Below the pieces are notes generated by a model. It was not told the origin of the DNA. It did no database searches and saw nothing but the letters and a program-made list of their open reading frames with translations. A stretch of 13,718 nt of DNA, taken from NCBI RefSeq assembly GCF_024699075.1, contig NZ_JAILQF010000169.1, positions 1 through 13,718 on the forward strand, written 5' to 3'. A program made the position numbers and the translations under genes. How positions within the stretch are numbered: the first letter of the stretch is position 1; the number at the start of each line of letters is the position of its first letter. The DNA comes from Butyrivibrio sp. GTDB lineage: Bacteria > Bacillota_A > Clostridia > Lachnospirales > Lachnospiraceae. Positions 5,601 to 13,667 of this stretch are shown one piece after another.

Positions 5601-7430
5601 ATGCCGGGTAGCCTTACAGTTGGACCTGGCGGTCAGATTCAGGGATCGCTCCAGGTTAATAGAACTTCAGATGTCGCAGTCGTATCTAAAGGGCAGGAGT
5701 CACTGCGCTCTTTATCGGCAGGCGATTCTCTAAATGGTAAGGTTGTGTCCGTAATGAAGGGCGCTGATGGTACAAGGACAGCTCAGATAGATCTTGGCAA
5801 TAATACAGTAGTTGATGCCAAGCTCCAGAATGGAATGCAGCTTGCTGCTGGTCAGACAATCTCTTTTTCTGTAAAAAGTTCCGCGTCGGGAACTCTTACA
5901 TTAACTCCTTTATATCAAAATACAGCTGCTCTTGATGCTACAGCTTCAAAAGCCCTTCTGGCAGCAGGACTTTCTGTAACGGATGAACTGGGACAGATGG
6001 TCTCTGAAATGATGAAAGAGGGCATGAGCATAGACAAGCAGAGCCTTCTTAATATGAGCAGGGTCCTATCTGATAATCCTACTGCAGATATCAGTACCCT
6101 TGTTCAGATGAAAAATCTGAATATACCGATAACTGAGGGCAATATTACGCAGTTTCAGAACTATCAGAATTATCAGCATCAGGTTTTATACGGAGTTAAT
6201 TCTATAGTTGACGAGCTTCCGGAAGCTTTTAACCAGATGGCTGCAGCTGATAAAGGTGAAGCCCTTAATATGTACGGAGAACTAATGAAGCTCTTTACAG
6301 GCGAAGGAGATGGAAGCCTTACGCAGGGAACAAATTCCCAGACTTTGGAAGGACAGGGCACTTTTGCAGGCATGGGCGATGCAGCTGCGCAAGATGCTTC
6401 TGCTACCAAAGGGCAAGATAATGCAGTTTTAAATAAGGCAGATGGACAAGGGACCATAAATGAGCAGCCACAGTCTAATCAACAGGTATCTGCTCTTGAT
6501 ATTCAGATGGCTGATAATGGTAAAGCGGTTGATCCTGATGTGCAAAACAGTCTTATAGCTGGTTCCAATTCTCAAGCAGCAGAAAGCGCCGGTAATGCTC
6601 TTAGCATAGGCTCTAAAATGGAACTGGCCCAGTTTGCCACAGCTCTTAAGAATGCAGGAGTGCCTGAGGAAGCTTTGAATCAGCTGATAAAAGCAGGCTC
6701 AGAAGATCAGGCAGCTCTTCTTAAGCAGCTTTCAAGTCTGTATGATAAAACGATCCATACATCAGGAAGTGTTGATAATGCATGGGGGAAGCTCTTTTCC
6801 TCAGATGCCTTTACAGATGTACTTAAGAACAATATAGCATCCCAGTGGATGATAAAACCTGATGATGTCAGTGACAAAGAGAATGTTAGAAATCTTTATG
6901 AGAGGCTTAATTCTCAGGTTAAGCAGCTGACTCAGCTCTTACAGTCGCATGTTGGCGAGAACAGCAGCGCTTTTCAGAATTCTCAGAATCTGTCTCAGAA
7001 TATTGATTTTATGAATCAGCTCAATCAGATGTTTGCCTACGTGCAGCTTCCGCTTAAGATGTCAGGAAATGATGCCCATGGCGATCTGTATGTATATTCT
7101 AACAAAAAGCACATGGCTTCTGATGATGGAAGCGTTAGTGCTCTTTTGCATCTTGATATGAATAATTTGGGTCCTCTTGATATCTATGTCAGGATGACGG
7201 ATAAAAAGGTTAATACCAATTTCTATCTGGCGGATGAGTCCTGTATAGACCTTATCATGGACCACATAGACGAGCTGACTTTAAGACTTAACAAAAGAGG
7301 TTATCAGATGAATTATCAGGTTCTTCCTTCGGATGAAATATCATCTGAGAATCAGGCGGTAGATGAACTACTTCAAAAGGGAGACAAGATGACGATGCTT
7401 TCTTCATCTTCGTTTGACGCAAGGGCCTAG
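5601..7430 (+). CDS. FliK-like hook-length control domain protein (YlqG-type position)
   Basis: A 609-residue, Gln/Ser/Ala-rich protein. Most of it (about 1-470) is low in aromatic residues and looks extended or helical. The C-terminal part, roughly 485-580, fits the flagellar hook-length control domain: LDMNNLGPLDIYVRM, then a short strand, then an amphipathic helix with LTLRLNKRGY. In FliK this domain contacts the FlhB C-terminal domain and switches export specificity. The next gene encodes exactly such an FlhB-like domain, which supports the call. The gene is in the housekeeping cluster, not visibly beside hook or rod genes, so it may be a paralogue (YlqG-like) of the true flagellar FliK. 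ATG 5601 is preferred because GGAGA at 5591-5595 lies upstream. An earlier in-frame ATG at 5589 has no ribosome binding site. The 97-bp upstream gap shows only a weak promoter-like TTGTGC...TATACA. Confidence 0.72.
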   Translation: MPGSLTVGPGGQIQGSLQVNRTSDVAVVSKGQESLRSLSAGDSLNGKVVSVMKGADGTRTAQIDLGNNTVVDAKLQNGMQLAAGQTISFSVKSSASGTLTLTPLYQNTAALDATASKALLAAGLSVTDELGQMVSEMMKEGMSIDKQSLLNMSRVLSDNPTADISTLVQMKNLNIPITEGNITQFQNYQNYQHQVLYGVNSIVDELPEAFNQMAAADKGEALNMYGELMKLFTGEGDGSLTQGTNSQTLEGQGTFAGMGDAAAQDASATKGQDNAVLNKADGQGTINEQPQSNQQVSALDIQMADNGKAVDPDVQNSLIAGSNSQAAESAGNALSIGSKMELAQFATALKNAGVPEEALNQLIKAGSEDQAALLKQLSSLYDKTIHTSGSVDNAWGKLFSSDAFTDVLKNNIASQWMIKPDDVSDKENVRNLYERLNSQVKQLTQLLQSHVGENSSAFQNSQNLSQNIDFMNQLNQMFAYVQLPLKMSGNDAHGDLYVYSNKKHMASDDGSVSALLHLDMNNLGPLDIYVRMTDKKVNTNFYLADESCIDLIMDHIDELTLRLNKRGYQMNYQVLPSDEISSENQAVDELLQKGDKMTMLSSSSFDARA

Positions 7431-7489
7431 AGCACTACATTTTTTACATTATATGTTTTGACTTGTTTTTTACAAAAATGAGGTCTATT

Positions 7490-7801
7490 ATGGCAGAGCT
7501 TAATGACAAACAAAAAAATAAGACAGCCGTAGCTCTTGGCTATGATCCCAATGAAGATAATGCGCCTAAAGTCATTGCTTCTGGTAAGGGAGTAGTCGCA
7601 GAGAAGATCATAGAGCAGGCAAGGGAAAATAATATCCCGCTTCATACGGATTCCAAGCTCGCGGACACCTTGTCTCACCTTGATATAGGTGAAGCAATCC
7701 CACCGGAGCTGTACGAGGTTGTAGCGGAGATACTTGTATTTGTTGATGCAATGGATAAGATAAAGGCTAAGGACAAGACTCATAATCCGCTCCTTAACTG
7801 A
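7490..7801 (+). CDS. ylqH: Stand-alone FlhB C-terminal-domain protein (YlqH/FhlB type)
   Basis: This 103-residue soluble protein matches the cytoplasmic C-terminal domain of the export switch protein FlhB, without its membrane part. The line TAVALGYDPNEDNAPKVIAS followed by GKG (residues 10-32) aligns with FlhB after its autocleavage site. The downstream pattern (ENNIPLHTDSKLADTL, then IPPELYEVVAEILVFV) is also typical. Where FlhB has the self-cleaving NPTH, this protein has QKNK, so it is predicted not to autocleave. It probably partners with the FliK-like protein encoded 59 bp upstream (inference). ATG 7490 is chosen because GAGG at 7480-7483 precedes it. An earlier in-frame TTG at 7463 would add nine residues with no ribosome binding site. 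Confidence 0.85.
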   Translation: MAELNDKQKNKTAVALGYDPNEDNAPKVIASGKGVVAEKIIEQARENNIPLHTDSKLADTLSHLDIGEAIPPELYEVVAEILVFVDAMDKIKAKDKTHNPLLN

Positions 7802-7817
7802 TAAGGGGAGAGTATAA

Positions 7818-8204
7818 TTGAACAAGCATGAATTGGGAATGCAGGGAGAAGACATTGCCTGCAGCTATATTGAGTCTCACGGGGGACGGATCATAGATAG
7901 AAATTACCGCTTCAAAGGCGGAGAGATAGATGTTATCTTTAGAGATGGTGATTATATAGTTTTTGGAGAGATCAAGTACAGATCAAACAGCGCTTTTGGA
8001 ACTGCGGAGGAAGCTGTAGGATACAGAAAACAGCGGACTATATCAAGGGGCTGTGATTTTTATTTTTTGGAAAAAAAGCTGGATCAGTTTACACCTGTAA
8101 GGTTTGATGTCATTGCACTTAACATTGATGAAAAAGAGAAGAAGATCAAGGTTCACTATATAAAGCATGCCTTTGACTATATTCCTATCAAAAAACGAAG
8201 ATAA
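7818..8204 (+). CDS. yraN: YraN family (UPF0102) putative endonuclease-like protein
   Basis: The 128-residue protein has the nuclease-like fold of the YraN family, whose exact role is not settled. The N-terminal helix carries G9/E11 in MQGEDIACSYIE. The PD-(D/E)xK-like site is GEIDVI (E36, D38) followed by GEIKYR (E51, K53). The family's FG and AEEAV segment is at 60-66. The start is TTG at 7818: AGGGGAG at 7804-7810 is placed correctly for it, and the first in-frame ATG (7839) would cut into the conserved first helix. It starts 16 bp after the FlhB-like gene, so the two are almost surely co-transcribed. The basic C-terminus (IKKRR) fits nucleic-acid contact. Confidence 0.92.
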   Translation: MNKHELGMQGEDIACSYIESHGGRIIDRNYRFKGGEIDVIFRDGDYIVFGEIKYRSNSAFGTAEEAVGYRKQRTISRGCDFYFLEKKLDQFTPVRFDVIALNIDEKEKKIKVHYIKHAFDYIPIKKRR

Positions 8205-8247
8205 AACAATTTTATAATTATTTGCTATTAAAGGAGATAAAACATAG

Positions 8248-8853
8248 ATGAACAACAATACATTTACTTTTTTTGCCACAGTATCAAGAATGAAATATAT
8301 AGAGAGATGGGCACTTATGAGAAACTCAAGACCTGAGAATCTTTCTGAACATTCATGTGAAGTTGCCATGATCTCTCATGTGCTTTGTACTATTGGTAAT
8401 GTAAGATATGGCCATAATCTTGATGCTAATCTCGCGGCTCTTATAGGCCTGTATCATGATACAACTGAGATTATAACAGGTGATCTTCCAACACCTGTTA
8501 AATATTACAATTCAAGCATTCAGCATGCATATAAGGAAGTTGAGAAGATTGCAGAAGACCAGCTTCTAAAAAGGCTTCCTGAGGATCTTCGTCCTGCTTA
8601 TGAAAAGATATATAAGAATTCCGGAGCTGACGAAGAAGAGTATATGCGCGGTCTTATAAAGGCAGCAGATAAGATATCAGCACTTATTAAGTGTATAGAA
8701 GAAGAAAGAAGCGGTAATACAGAGTTCAGGACAGCCAAGGAGACTACTCAGAAATCTATTAACGAGCTTCAGGCTAAGTATCCGGAAGTCCTTGATTTTG
8801 TCAACGAATTCCTTCCTCCTTACGGAAGAACACTTGATGAACTTAGTGATTAA
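8248..8853 (+). CDS. yfbR: 5'-deoxynucleotidase, HD-domain YfbR family
   Basis: HD-domain phosphohydrolase that dephosphorylates deoxyribonucleoside 5'-monophosphates, acting in dNTP pool balance and thymidylate supply. The 201-residue protein resembles E. coli YfbR along its length: R20-W21-ALMRN, SEH (H35), the HD pair H70-D71 in LYHDTTEI, the TGDLPTPVKYYN segment (77-88), and D141 in KAADKISA. H35, H70, D71 and D141 are the expected metal ligands, and R20 is near the position that selects deoxy sugars. AAGGAG at 8231-8236 is 11 bp from the ATG. TATAAT at 8213-8218 has no clear -35 partner, so a local promoter is possible but unproven. No terminator is seen after the stop. A tandem repeat begins there. 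Confidence 0.95.
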   Translation: MNNNTFTFFATVSRMKYIERWALMRNSRPENLSEHSCEVAMISHVLCTIGNVRYGHNLDANLAALIGLYHDTTEIITGDLPTPVKYYNSSIQHAYKEVEKIAEDQLLKRLPEDLRPAYEKIYKNSGADEEEYMRGLIKAADKISALIKCIEEERSGNTEFRTAKETTQKSINELQAKYPEVLDFVNEFLPPYGRTLDELSD

Positions 8854-8859
8854 AAAGGA

Positions 8860-9019
8860 ATCTTATGAGTAGTAAGAAGAATCACTGATAAATAAAAAGA
8901 ATCACTGATAAATAAAAAGAATCACTTATAAATAAAAAGAATCACTAATAAATAAAATAATCATTGATAAGTAAAAAGAATCACTTATTCGTAAGATGAA
9001 TCTCTTACTAATAAGATGT
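8860..9019. repeat. Decaying 20-bp tandem repeat array
   Basis: The best unit is AATCACTGATAAATAAAAAG. Copies starting at 8881, 8901 and 8921 differ by about one base. Copies near 8941, 8960, 8980 and 9000 diverge progressively, and a degraded copy may precede at 8860. The period is 20 bp, about two DNA helical turns, with an A-tract in each of the better units, so the array may be intrinsically curved. The period is not a multiple of three and the units carry stop codons, so it is not coding. The A-tracts end about 50 bp before the promoter of the threonine aldolase gene. Confidence 0.88.
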
Positions 9020-9031
9020 TCAATAATAGTC

Positions 9032-9060
9032 TTCACAAGGAAGATTGCATATAATATAAT
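9032..9060 (+). promoter_or_regulatory. Sigma-A promoter for the threonine aldolase-glycosyltransferase unit
   Basis: TTCACA (9032-9037, 5 of 6 to the -35 consensus) and TATAAT (9055-9060, perfect) are separated by exactly 17 bp. A second overlapping TATAAT lies at 9050-9055. Transcription would begin near 9067, giving a leader of about 110 nt before the ATG at 9177. Confidence 0.75.
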
Positions 9061-9080
9061 TGCCTTGAATGTTTTTGGGA

Positions 9081-9117
9081 CCTGGAAACCGGCAGTTAAA
9101 TTAATTCTATTTCCAGG
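9081..9117 (+). other. Leader hairpin upstream of the threonine aldolase gene
   Basis: CCTGGAAA (9081-9088) pairs perfectly with TTTCCAGG (9110-9117) around a 21-nt loop, inside the predicted 5' leader. No T run follows, so it is not a terminator. A smaller hairpin GATAA/TTATC (9145-9149 with 9158-9162) lies next to the ribosome binding site. I do not recognise a known riboswitch here. mRNA stability or translation control are possible roles. Confidence 0.45.
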
Positions 9118-9176
9118 CATATATCATTAGAATGAAATATATAGGATAAGTTATAAGTTATCGGAAAGGGAATTTT

Positions 9177-10202
9177 ATGCTCAAATTTGTAAACGACTAC
9201 TGTGAAGGCGCTCATCAGGAGATTCTTAATAACCTTCAGAAAACCAATCTTGAGAAGATTACAGGCTATGGCCTTGATGTATATTCAGGAAGTGCTAAGA
9301 ACAAGATCCGTAAGGCATGTGGCAAGCCGGATGCTGAGGTATATTTTCTTGTTGGCGGAACACAGACCAATGAAACTGTTATCTCTTCTGTATTAAAGCC
9401 ATATCAGGGAGTACTTGCTGCAGAGACCGGACATATCAATACACATGAAGCTGGTGCTATAGAGCACGGCGGTCATAAGGTCCTTGCTCTTAAACAGAAG
9501 GACGGTAAGATAAGTGCCAGAAGCATCTGGGAATATGACGAGAAGTTCCAGGCGGATCTTAATAATGAGCATGAAGTTGCTCCAGGGATGGTATATATAT
9601 CACAGCCTACAGAATATGGAACACTTTATTCACTTTCTGAACTCAAAGAGATAAGACGCGCCTGTGATGATATAGGACTTAAACTTTATATCGATGGTGC
9701 AAGACTTGGTTATGCGCTTGCCTGCGATGAGAATGATGCAACATTGTCTGATATTGCAGATATAGCAGATGTATTTACTATAGGTGGTACAAAGTGCGGC
9801 GCTATGATGGGTGAAGCGGTTGTATTCACAACTCCGGGACTTGTACCTCACTTTTATACTATAATCAAGATACATGGAGCTATGCTTGCTAAGGGATGGC
9901 TTCTTGGTCTTCAGTTTGATACATTGTTTACAGATGACCTTTATACAAAGATCTGCAGAAATGCTATCGATGGAGCTGTTAAGATACGTGAAGCTCTTTT
10001 TACAAACGGATATGATATTTATATCGATTCACCAACCAACCAGATATTCCCTGTTGTAACACCGGAAAAGGCTGCTGAGCTTTCAGAGCATGTTGAGTAC
10101 GGATTCATGGAGACACTTGATGACGGAAGACAGGTCATCAGATTCTGTACAAGTTGGGCTACTACAATGGAAGACGTAGATAAACTTATAGAGATTCTTT
10201 GA
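9177..10202 (+). CDS. ltaE: Low-specificity L-threonine aldolase family PLP enzyme
   Basis: This 341-residue fold-type I PLP enzyme would cleave L-threonine or allo-threonine to glycine and acetaldehyde, or act on related beta-hydroxy amino acids. Visible features are the phosphate-binding GGTQTN (60-65), H86 in AETGHINTHE (the ring-stacking His of the family), D173-G-A-R176 (D173 contacts the pyridine nitrogen), and the Schiff-base lysine K206 in GGTKCGAMMGE. Length and motif order fit the family. Substrate preference cannot be read from sequence, so the symbol is by similarity. AAAGGG at 9165-9170 precedes the ATG by 6 bp. The gene has its own promoter at 9032-9060, and the next gene follows after 19 bp, so the two form a unit. 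Confidence 0.88.
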   Translation: MLKFVNDYCEGAHQEILNNLQKTNLEKITGYGLDVYSGSAKNKIRKACGKPDAEVYFLVGGTQTNETVISSVLKPYQGVLAAETGHINTHEAGAIEHGGHKVLALKQKDGKISARSIWEYDEKFQADLNNEHEVAPGMVYISQPTEYGTLYSLSELKEIRRACDDIGLKLYIDGARLGYALACDENDATLSDIADIADVFTIGGTKCGAMMGEAVVFTTPGLVPHFYTIIKIHGAMLAKGWLLGLQFDTLFTDDLYTKICRNAIDGAVKIREALFTNGYDIYIDSPTNQIFPVVTPEKAAELSEHVEYGFMETLDDGRQVIRFCTSWATTMEDVDKLIEIL

Positions 10203-10221
10203 TCTAAGCAAGGGGGAGCTT

Positions 10222-11391
10222 ATGGGGAGATTTCTTTTAGTAAGATCTAAGGGAGTATGCTATGAATCTTTTTATACATTCACGGACTGCCTATATCATG
10301 CACTCAGACGATATGGGGCAGACGTGGATGTTTATGATGAGAGTAAGAGTGCGAACATAAGACTCTTTCTAGGAAAAAGCTATGATGCCATCATAGACTT
10401 TGACTCTGAAATGCCTGATAAGAAGCTTGACGACGGAACATCTGTCGTTAATGCTCTTGATGGCCCATTTATTAATTATCTTCTTGATCACCCTCTGTAT
10501 TTTCATGGTCAGTTATCACAAAATGTATCTCAGCATGTCATCTGCATAGATAGAAGACATGTCTCATATCTGGAAAAATATTATCCGGAGCTTAAGAGTA
10601 TTACCTTTGCTCCGCTTCCAATGATGCCTGTAAATGAGGATGATATCAAAAGAATAGAAGATAGAAGAATAGGTATACTTTTTACAGGTACTTATACTTC
10701 TTCTGAATTCGTTCAAAGAAAGCTATCAAAGATCAATCCTGATGCAAGAAGAGATGTCTTTGAGATCCTTAGTTATATGCAGGCTGACACTAATCTGTCC
10801 ATAGAAGATGCCATGCAGAAATTCCTGGATACAAGGGATAAGAAGATTCCTGATAAGATGTTCAGACAATTCCTGCAATATTATTATCTTGCTGATACAG
10901 CAGCTGCGGCATGGGCCAGAGATATGGTCATAAGAACTCTTTTGAATACTGGTATGAAAATAACTGTATGCGGACATGGATGGAATGATCTAAAGCGATA
11001 TGATAATACCCCTTTTGATAATCTTGAGATTCTTCCGGAAGTTAATTATCATAAGTCGCTTGATATGGCCTATGATGCGAAGATTCTGCTAAATGTTATG
11101 CCGTGGTTTAAAGACGGAGTTCATGACAGAGTATTTACGGCAGCAGGACATGGGGCAGTATGTTTAAGTGACAGGACACCAGCACTTGATGAGATCATGG
11201 GGGATTCTTATGTTGGTTATGATCTTGAAAGACTTGAAGATCTTCCTGATAAGGTCAAAAGGGTACTGGGAGATAGTACGTTTTCTCAGCAGCTTTCTGA
11301 TACGGCACATAGAAATGTATATGAAAACTATAGCTGGGATCAATTTGCAGCTAGTCTTTGTAATAGTTATCTTGGATCAATAACAGTTTGA
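10222..11391 (+). CDS. CgeB-like glycosyltransferase (GT-B fold)
   Basis: A 389-residue cytoplasmic protein fitting the CgeB/group 1-like glycosyltransferases. The N-terminal half (about 1-130) has alternating strands and helices with a DHPLYFHG segment. The C-terminal part, from about 285 to 380, carries the donor-site pattern: AKILLNVMPWFKDGVHDRVF, then GHGAVCLSDRTPALDEIMGD, then a final region ending NYSWDQFAASL. Relatives decorate spore, capsule or flagellar proteins. Here donor and acceptor are unknown, and a link to flagellin is only a guess from the motile host. AGGGGGAG at 10211-10218 is a strong ribosome binding site, 19 bp after the threonine aldolase stop. The unit ends at the long hairpin at 11401-11442. 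Confidence 0.78.
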   Translation: MGRFLLVRSKGVCYESFYTFTDCLYHALRRYGADVDVYDESKSANIRLFLGKSYDAIIDFDSEMPDKKLDDGTSVVNALDGPFINYLLDHPLYFHGQLSQNVSQHVICIDRRHVSYLEKYYPELKSITFAPLPMMPVNEDDIKRIEDRRIGILFTGTYTSSEFVQRKLSKINPDARRDVFEILSYMQADTNLSIEDAMQKFLDTRDKKIPDKMFRQFLQYYYLADTAAAAWARDMVIRTLLNTGMKITVCGHGWNDLKRYDNTPFDNLEILPEVNYHKSLDMAYDAKILLNVMPWFKDGVHDRVFTAAGHGAVCLSDRTPALDEIMGDSYVGYDLERLEDLPDKVKRVLGDSTFSQQLSDTAHRNVYENYSWDQFAASLCNSYLGSITV

Positions 11392-11400
11392 AATTAATGT

Positions 11401-11442
11401 GATATGTCCCCTTCCCAAAAACTGCAGGGAAGGGGACATATC
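11401..11442. terminator. 16-bp perfect hairpin between convergent genes, probable bidirectional terminator
   Basis: GATATGTCCCCTTCCC (11401-11416) pairs perfectly with GGGAAGGGGACATATC (11427-11442) around a 10-nt loop. It lies 9 bp after the glycosyltransferase stop and 110 bp before the end of the convergent chemoreceptor gene. The following bases (TGTTTATT) are only moderately T-rich on the plus strand and weak on the minus strand. Termination is therefore likely but less certain than the stem length suggests. Confidence 0.65.
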
Positions 11443-11477
11443 TGTTTATTGAAAGTGAGAAAAGGGAATTATCTTTT

Positions 11478-11561
11478 TGAATCAAATATTTAAATCCTGA
11501 ATCTTTGATCTAAAATCCTGATTCTAAAATTTTGAATCCTAAATATCTATTATTAAATCTT
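11478..11561. repeat. Degenerate 21-bp tandem repeat reaching the 3' end of the chemoreceptor gene
   Basis: Successive 21-bp blocks begin at 11478, 11499, 11520 and 11541. The first three each start with TGAATC, GAATC or GATTC and end with AATCCT. The fourth ends with AAATCTT and contains the stop codon and last codons of the chemoreceptor gene. The blocks share ends while their AT-rich middles vary. They suggest old tandem duplication of the gene's 3' end, now decayed. Confidence 0.5.
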
Positions 11562-13571
11562 GAATACGCTAAGTGCCTTGCTTATAGATGCTGCTGATTC
11601 TGATACGGTTACAGCGCTTCTGTCAACGCCTTCACTTTCATCAGAAACACTACGAGCACTTTCTGCAAGAGTTTCAGTTGTAGCTGTAACTTCTTCTGAA
11701 CTTGCTGACTGTTCCTGAGATATAGCAGCAACTGATGTAGCGATTCCGTCTACATTATTCATCATACCAAGCATTTCATTCATGGTCTGACCTGTATGGT
11801 TAAGCTCCTCTACAATATTTGCAAATGAAGAACCGGCTGTAGATACAGCTTCACTGCTTTCTTCAATAGCATTCATGTTATCACGTGACTTTTCGGAAAG
11901 AGAAGTTATCTGAGCAGTAATATCTGCGATGATCTTCTCGATTTCTTTTGTAGCATCTCCACTTTCCTGTGCAAGCTTTGCAATTTCTGAAGCAACTACA
12001 GCAAAGCCTTTTCCTGCTTCTCCGGCACGTGCAGCTTCTATAGAAGCATTAAGAGAAAGAAGATTGGTCTGATCTGAAATATTGGTTATCATCTCAACGA
12101 TTCTTGTGATCTGTTGAGCTGATTCATCTACACTTGTAACAACATCATTCATATCAGCCATTGAATCTTTGATATTGTCCATGTTGGATTCAACGGTCTT
12201 CATGTCATTCTGACCTGAATCAGCAGTAGCAACAAGTGAAGTCATAACTTTGTTTGCGTTCTTGCCCTTTTCTGTAAGATCACCAACTGCCTGAGCAAGT
12301 TCTGTAGCATTGGAAGCAAGTTCTGATACAGCCTGTGACATGCCGTCCATTGTCTCTCTGATCTGGCCCATGGAGATTGACTGCTCTTTAGCTTCGGAAT
12401 TAAGTTTACTGGATGCTTCACGGCTAAGATCTGCCTCTTCACCAAGTTCTCTTGAGGTATTCTGAATACTGCTGATAGTATCTCTCATGGTGGCTACATA
12501 TTCGGACATCTCATCCTGAATAAGACCGATCTCATCACCTTTTCCTTTAGGAAGATTAACTGTAAAGTTACCATGTGATATCTCAACGATCTGATTGGAC
12601 AGGTCTTTTACAGGCTTTGATATTATCCTGTTGATAGCAATTATTACAGCTACAGCGATCAAAAGGATAGTAGCGATCATTAAGATGTAGCAGATAGTTC
12701 TGAAGTGATTGAAATCAGCCATTACATCTGCTTCTGCAACTGATGAAAAGAGAGTCCAGTTTGTTCCTTCAACAGATTCGCAGTATACATAATTATTAAC
12801 ACCATATCTGTCGAGTGTAACAACTTCTGAACTTCCTTCTTCTGCATATGAATTAAGCTGAGGAAGATAAGAATCGCCTGTTTCTGAAATTGTCATGCCG
12901 TTATAATCTGTGTTGTAGTAATATACGATATAGTCTCCTGTAAGAAGAGCAGAGCGGCCTGTTTCAAGAGGAGTAAGTGCTGATACCTCTGTAACAAGAG
13001 CATCGAGATATACGTCGATTGCTATAACGCCCTGTTTGCCGGAGTAAGATTCTATTTCCATACTAAAGGTTACGCACAATCCGCCAACACCTGTATCAAC
13101 ATAAGGCTCGCCGTCATAAGGACTTGTTTTGCCAAGACCATCCAGGTACCAGCCTCTTTCTGTTGGGAGCCAGTCAGAATCATGGGTTATAGTAGCATCT
13201 CCAAAGACATAGGTGTTGTCTTCAAAACCAACATATACACCATATGCTGCATTATCCCATACACCTACTGAGGTTGCGAGATAATCCTGCATTTCATCAA
13301 GAGATTCAAAGTCTATACTCTCAATTCCTTTTGCATAGGAATCAAGCGCAGCTGTGATCGAGGTTATATCTTTGGATATCTTCCAGGAATTAGTTGCTGT
13401 CTCGCTCTTTAAGTCAAGCTTGGCGAGCTTTGTGATAGTAGCCTGCGCCTGACTGCTCAAAAACAGGATTATGAACATGATAGCAATAGCAGTAATCGGG
13501 AGAAGTACTACCATAAGTGACTTACTTACGCTCTTTTTGAGCTTTGGATTTGAAGCAGCTTTTTTTGCCAT
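11553..13571 (-). CDS. Methyl-accepting chemotaxis protein with dCache sensor domain
   Basis: A 672-residue transmembrane chemoreceptor that would signal to CheA/CheW. The first membrane helix is at about 19-40. The extracellular dCache domain spans roughly 45-288, the second helix is at about 292-313, and the HAMP domain follows (314-366; P320, E347 in GDEIGL). The signalling hairpin runs to the C-terminus, with the highly conserved tip [20 protein letters not shown] (498-517) followed by [14 protein letters not shown]. The sensor carries W134-xxxx-R139-x-W141-Y142-x-D144 and D186, close to the dCache amino-acid-binding signature, with Trp where the signature has Tyr. An amino acid ligand is therefore likely. 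There is no C-terminal CheR-docking pentapeptide. GGAGGT (plus-strand 13580-13585) is the ribosome binding site. A sigma-28-like promoter lies upstream at 13618-13644. Confidence 0.95.
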   Translation of the reverse strand: MAKKAASNPKLKKSVSKSLMVVLLPITAIAIMFIILFLSSQAQATITKLAKLDLKSETATNSWKISKDITSITAALDSYAKGIESIDFESLDEMQDYLATSVGVWDNAAYGVYVGFEDNTYVFGDATITHDSDWLPTERGWYLDGLGKTSPYDGEPYVDTGVGGLCVTFSMEIESYSGKQGVIAIDVYLDALVTEVSALTPLETGRSALLTGDYIVYYYNTDYNGMTISETGDSYLPQLNSYAEEGSSEVVTLDRYGVNNYVYCESVEGTNWTLFSSVAEADVMADFNHFRTICYILMIATILLIAVAVIIAINRIISKPVKDLSNQIVEISHGNFTVNLPKGKGDEIGLIQDEMSEYVATMRDTISSIQNTSRELGEEADLSREASSKLNSEAKEQSISMGQIRETMDGMSQAVSELASNATELAQAVGDLTEKGKNANKVMTSLVATADSGQNDMKTVESNMDNIKDSMADMNDVVTSVDESAQQITRIVEMITNISDQTNLLSLNASIEAARAGEAGKGFAVVASEIAKLAQESGDATKEIEKIIADITAQITSLSEKSRDNMNAIEESSEAVSTAGSSFANIVEELNHTGQTMNEMLGMMNNVDGIATSVAAISQEQSASSEEVTATTETLAESARSVSDESEGVDRSAVTVSESAASISKALSVFKI

Positions 13572-13617
13572 ACAAATTGACCTCCAATTTATATTTTGAG
13601 ATAAGTAACCGTTTTAT

Positions 13618-13644
13618 ATATCGGCGAAAGATTTTATTTAATTA
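13618..13644 (-). promoter_or_regulatory. Sigma-28 (sigma-D/FliA) type promoter of the chemoreceptor gene
   Basis: On the minus strand a perfect -10 GCCGATAT (13618-13625) follows TAAT (13641-13644) after a 15-bp spacer. The consensus is TAAA-N15-GCCGATAA/T, so only one -35 base differs. The predicted start near 13611 gives a leader of about 40 nt before the ATG. This places the receptor in the late flagellar/chemotaxis regulon. Confidence 0.82.
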
Positions 13645-13667
13645 GTTTAATTAATTTTTTGTTAAAT

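Noticed and set aside
7427..7855. 142-codon minus-strand open frame
   Set aside because: It overlaps the well-supported FlhB-like gene and the start of yraN on the other strand. No family features were seen.
8860..9019. CRISPR array
   Set aside because: The 20-bp units are directly adjacent with no unique spacers, and there are no cas genes nearby.
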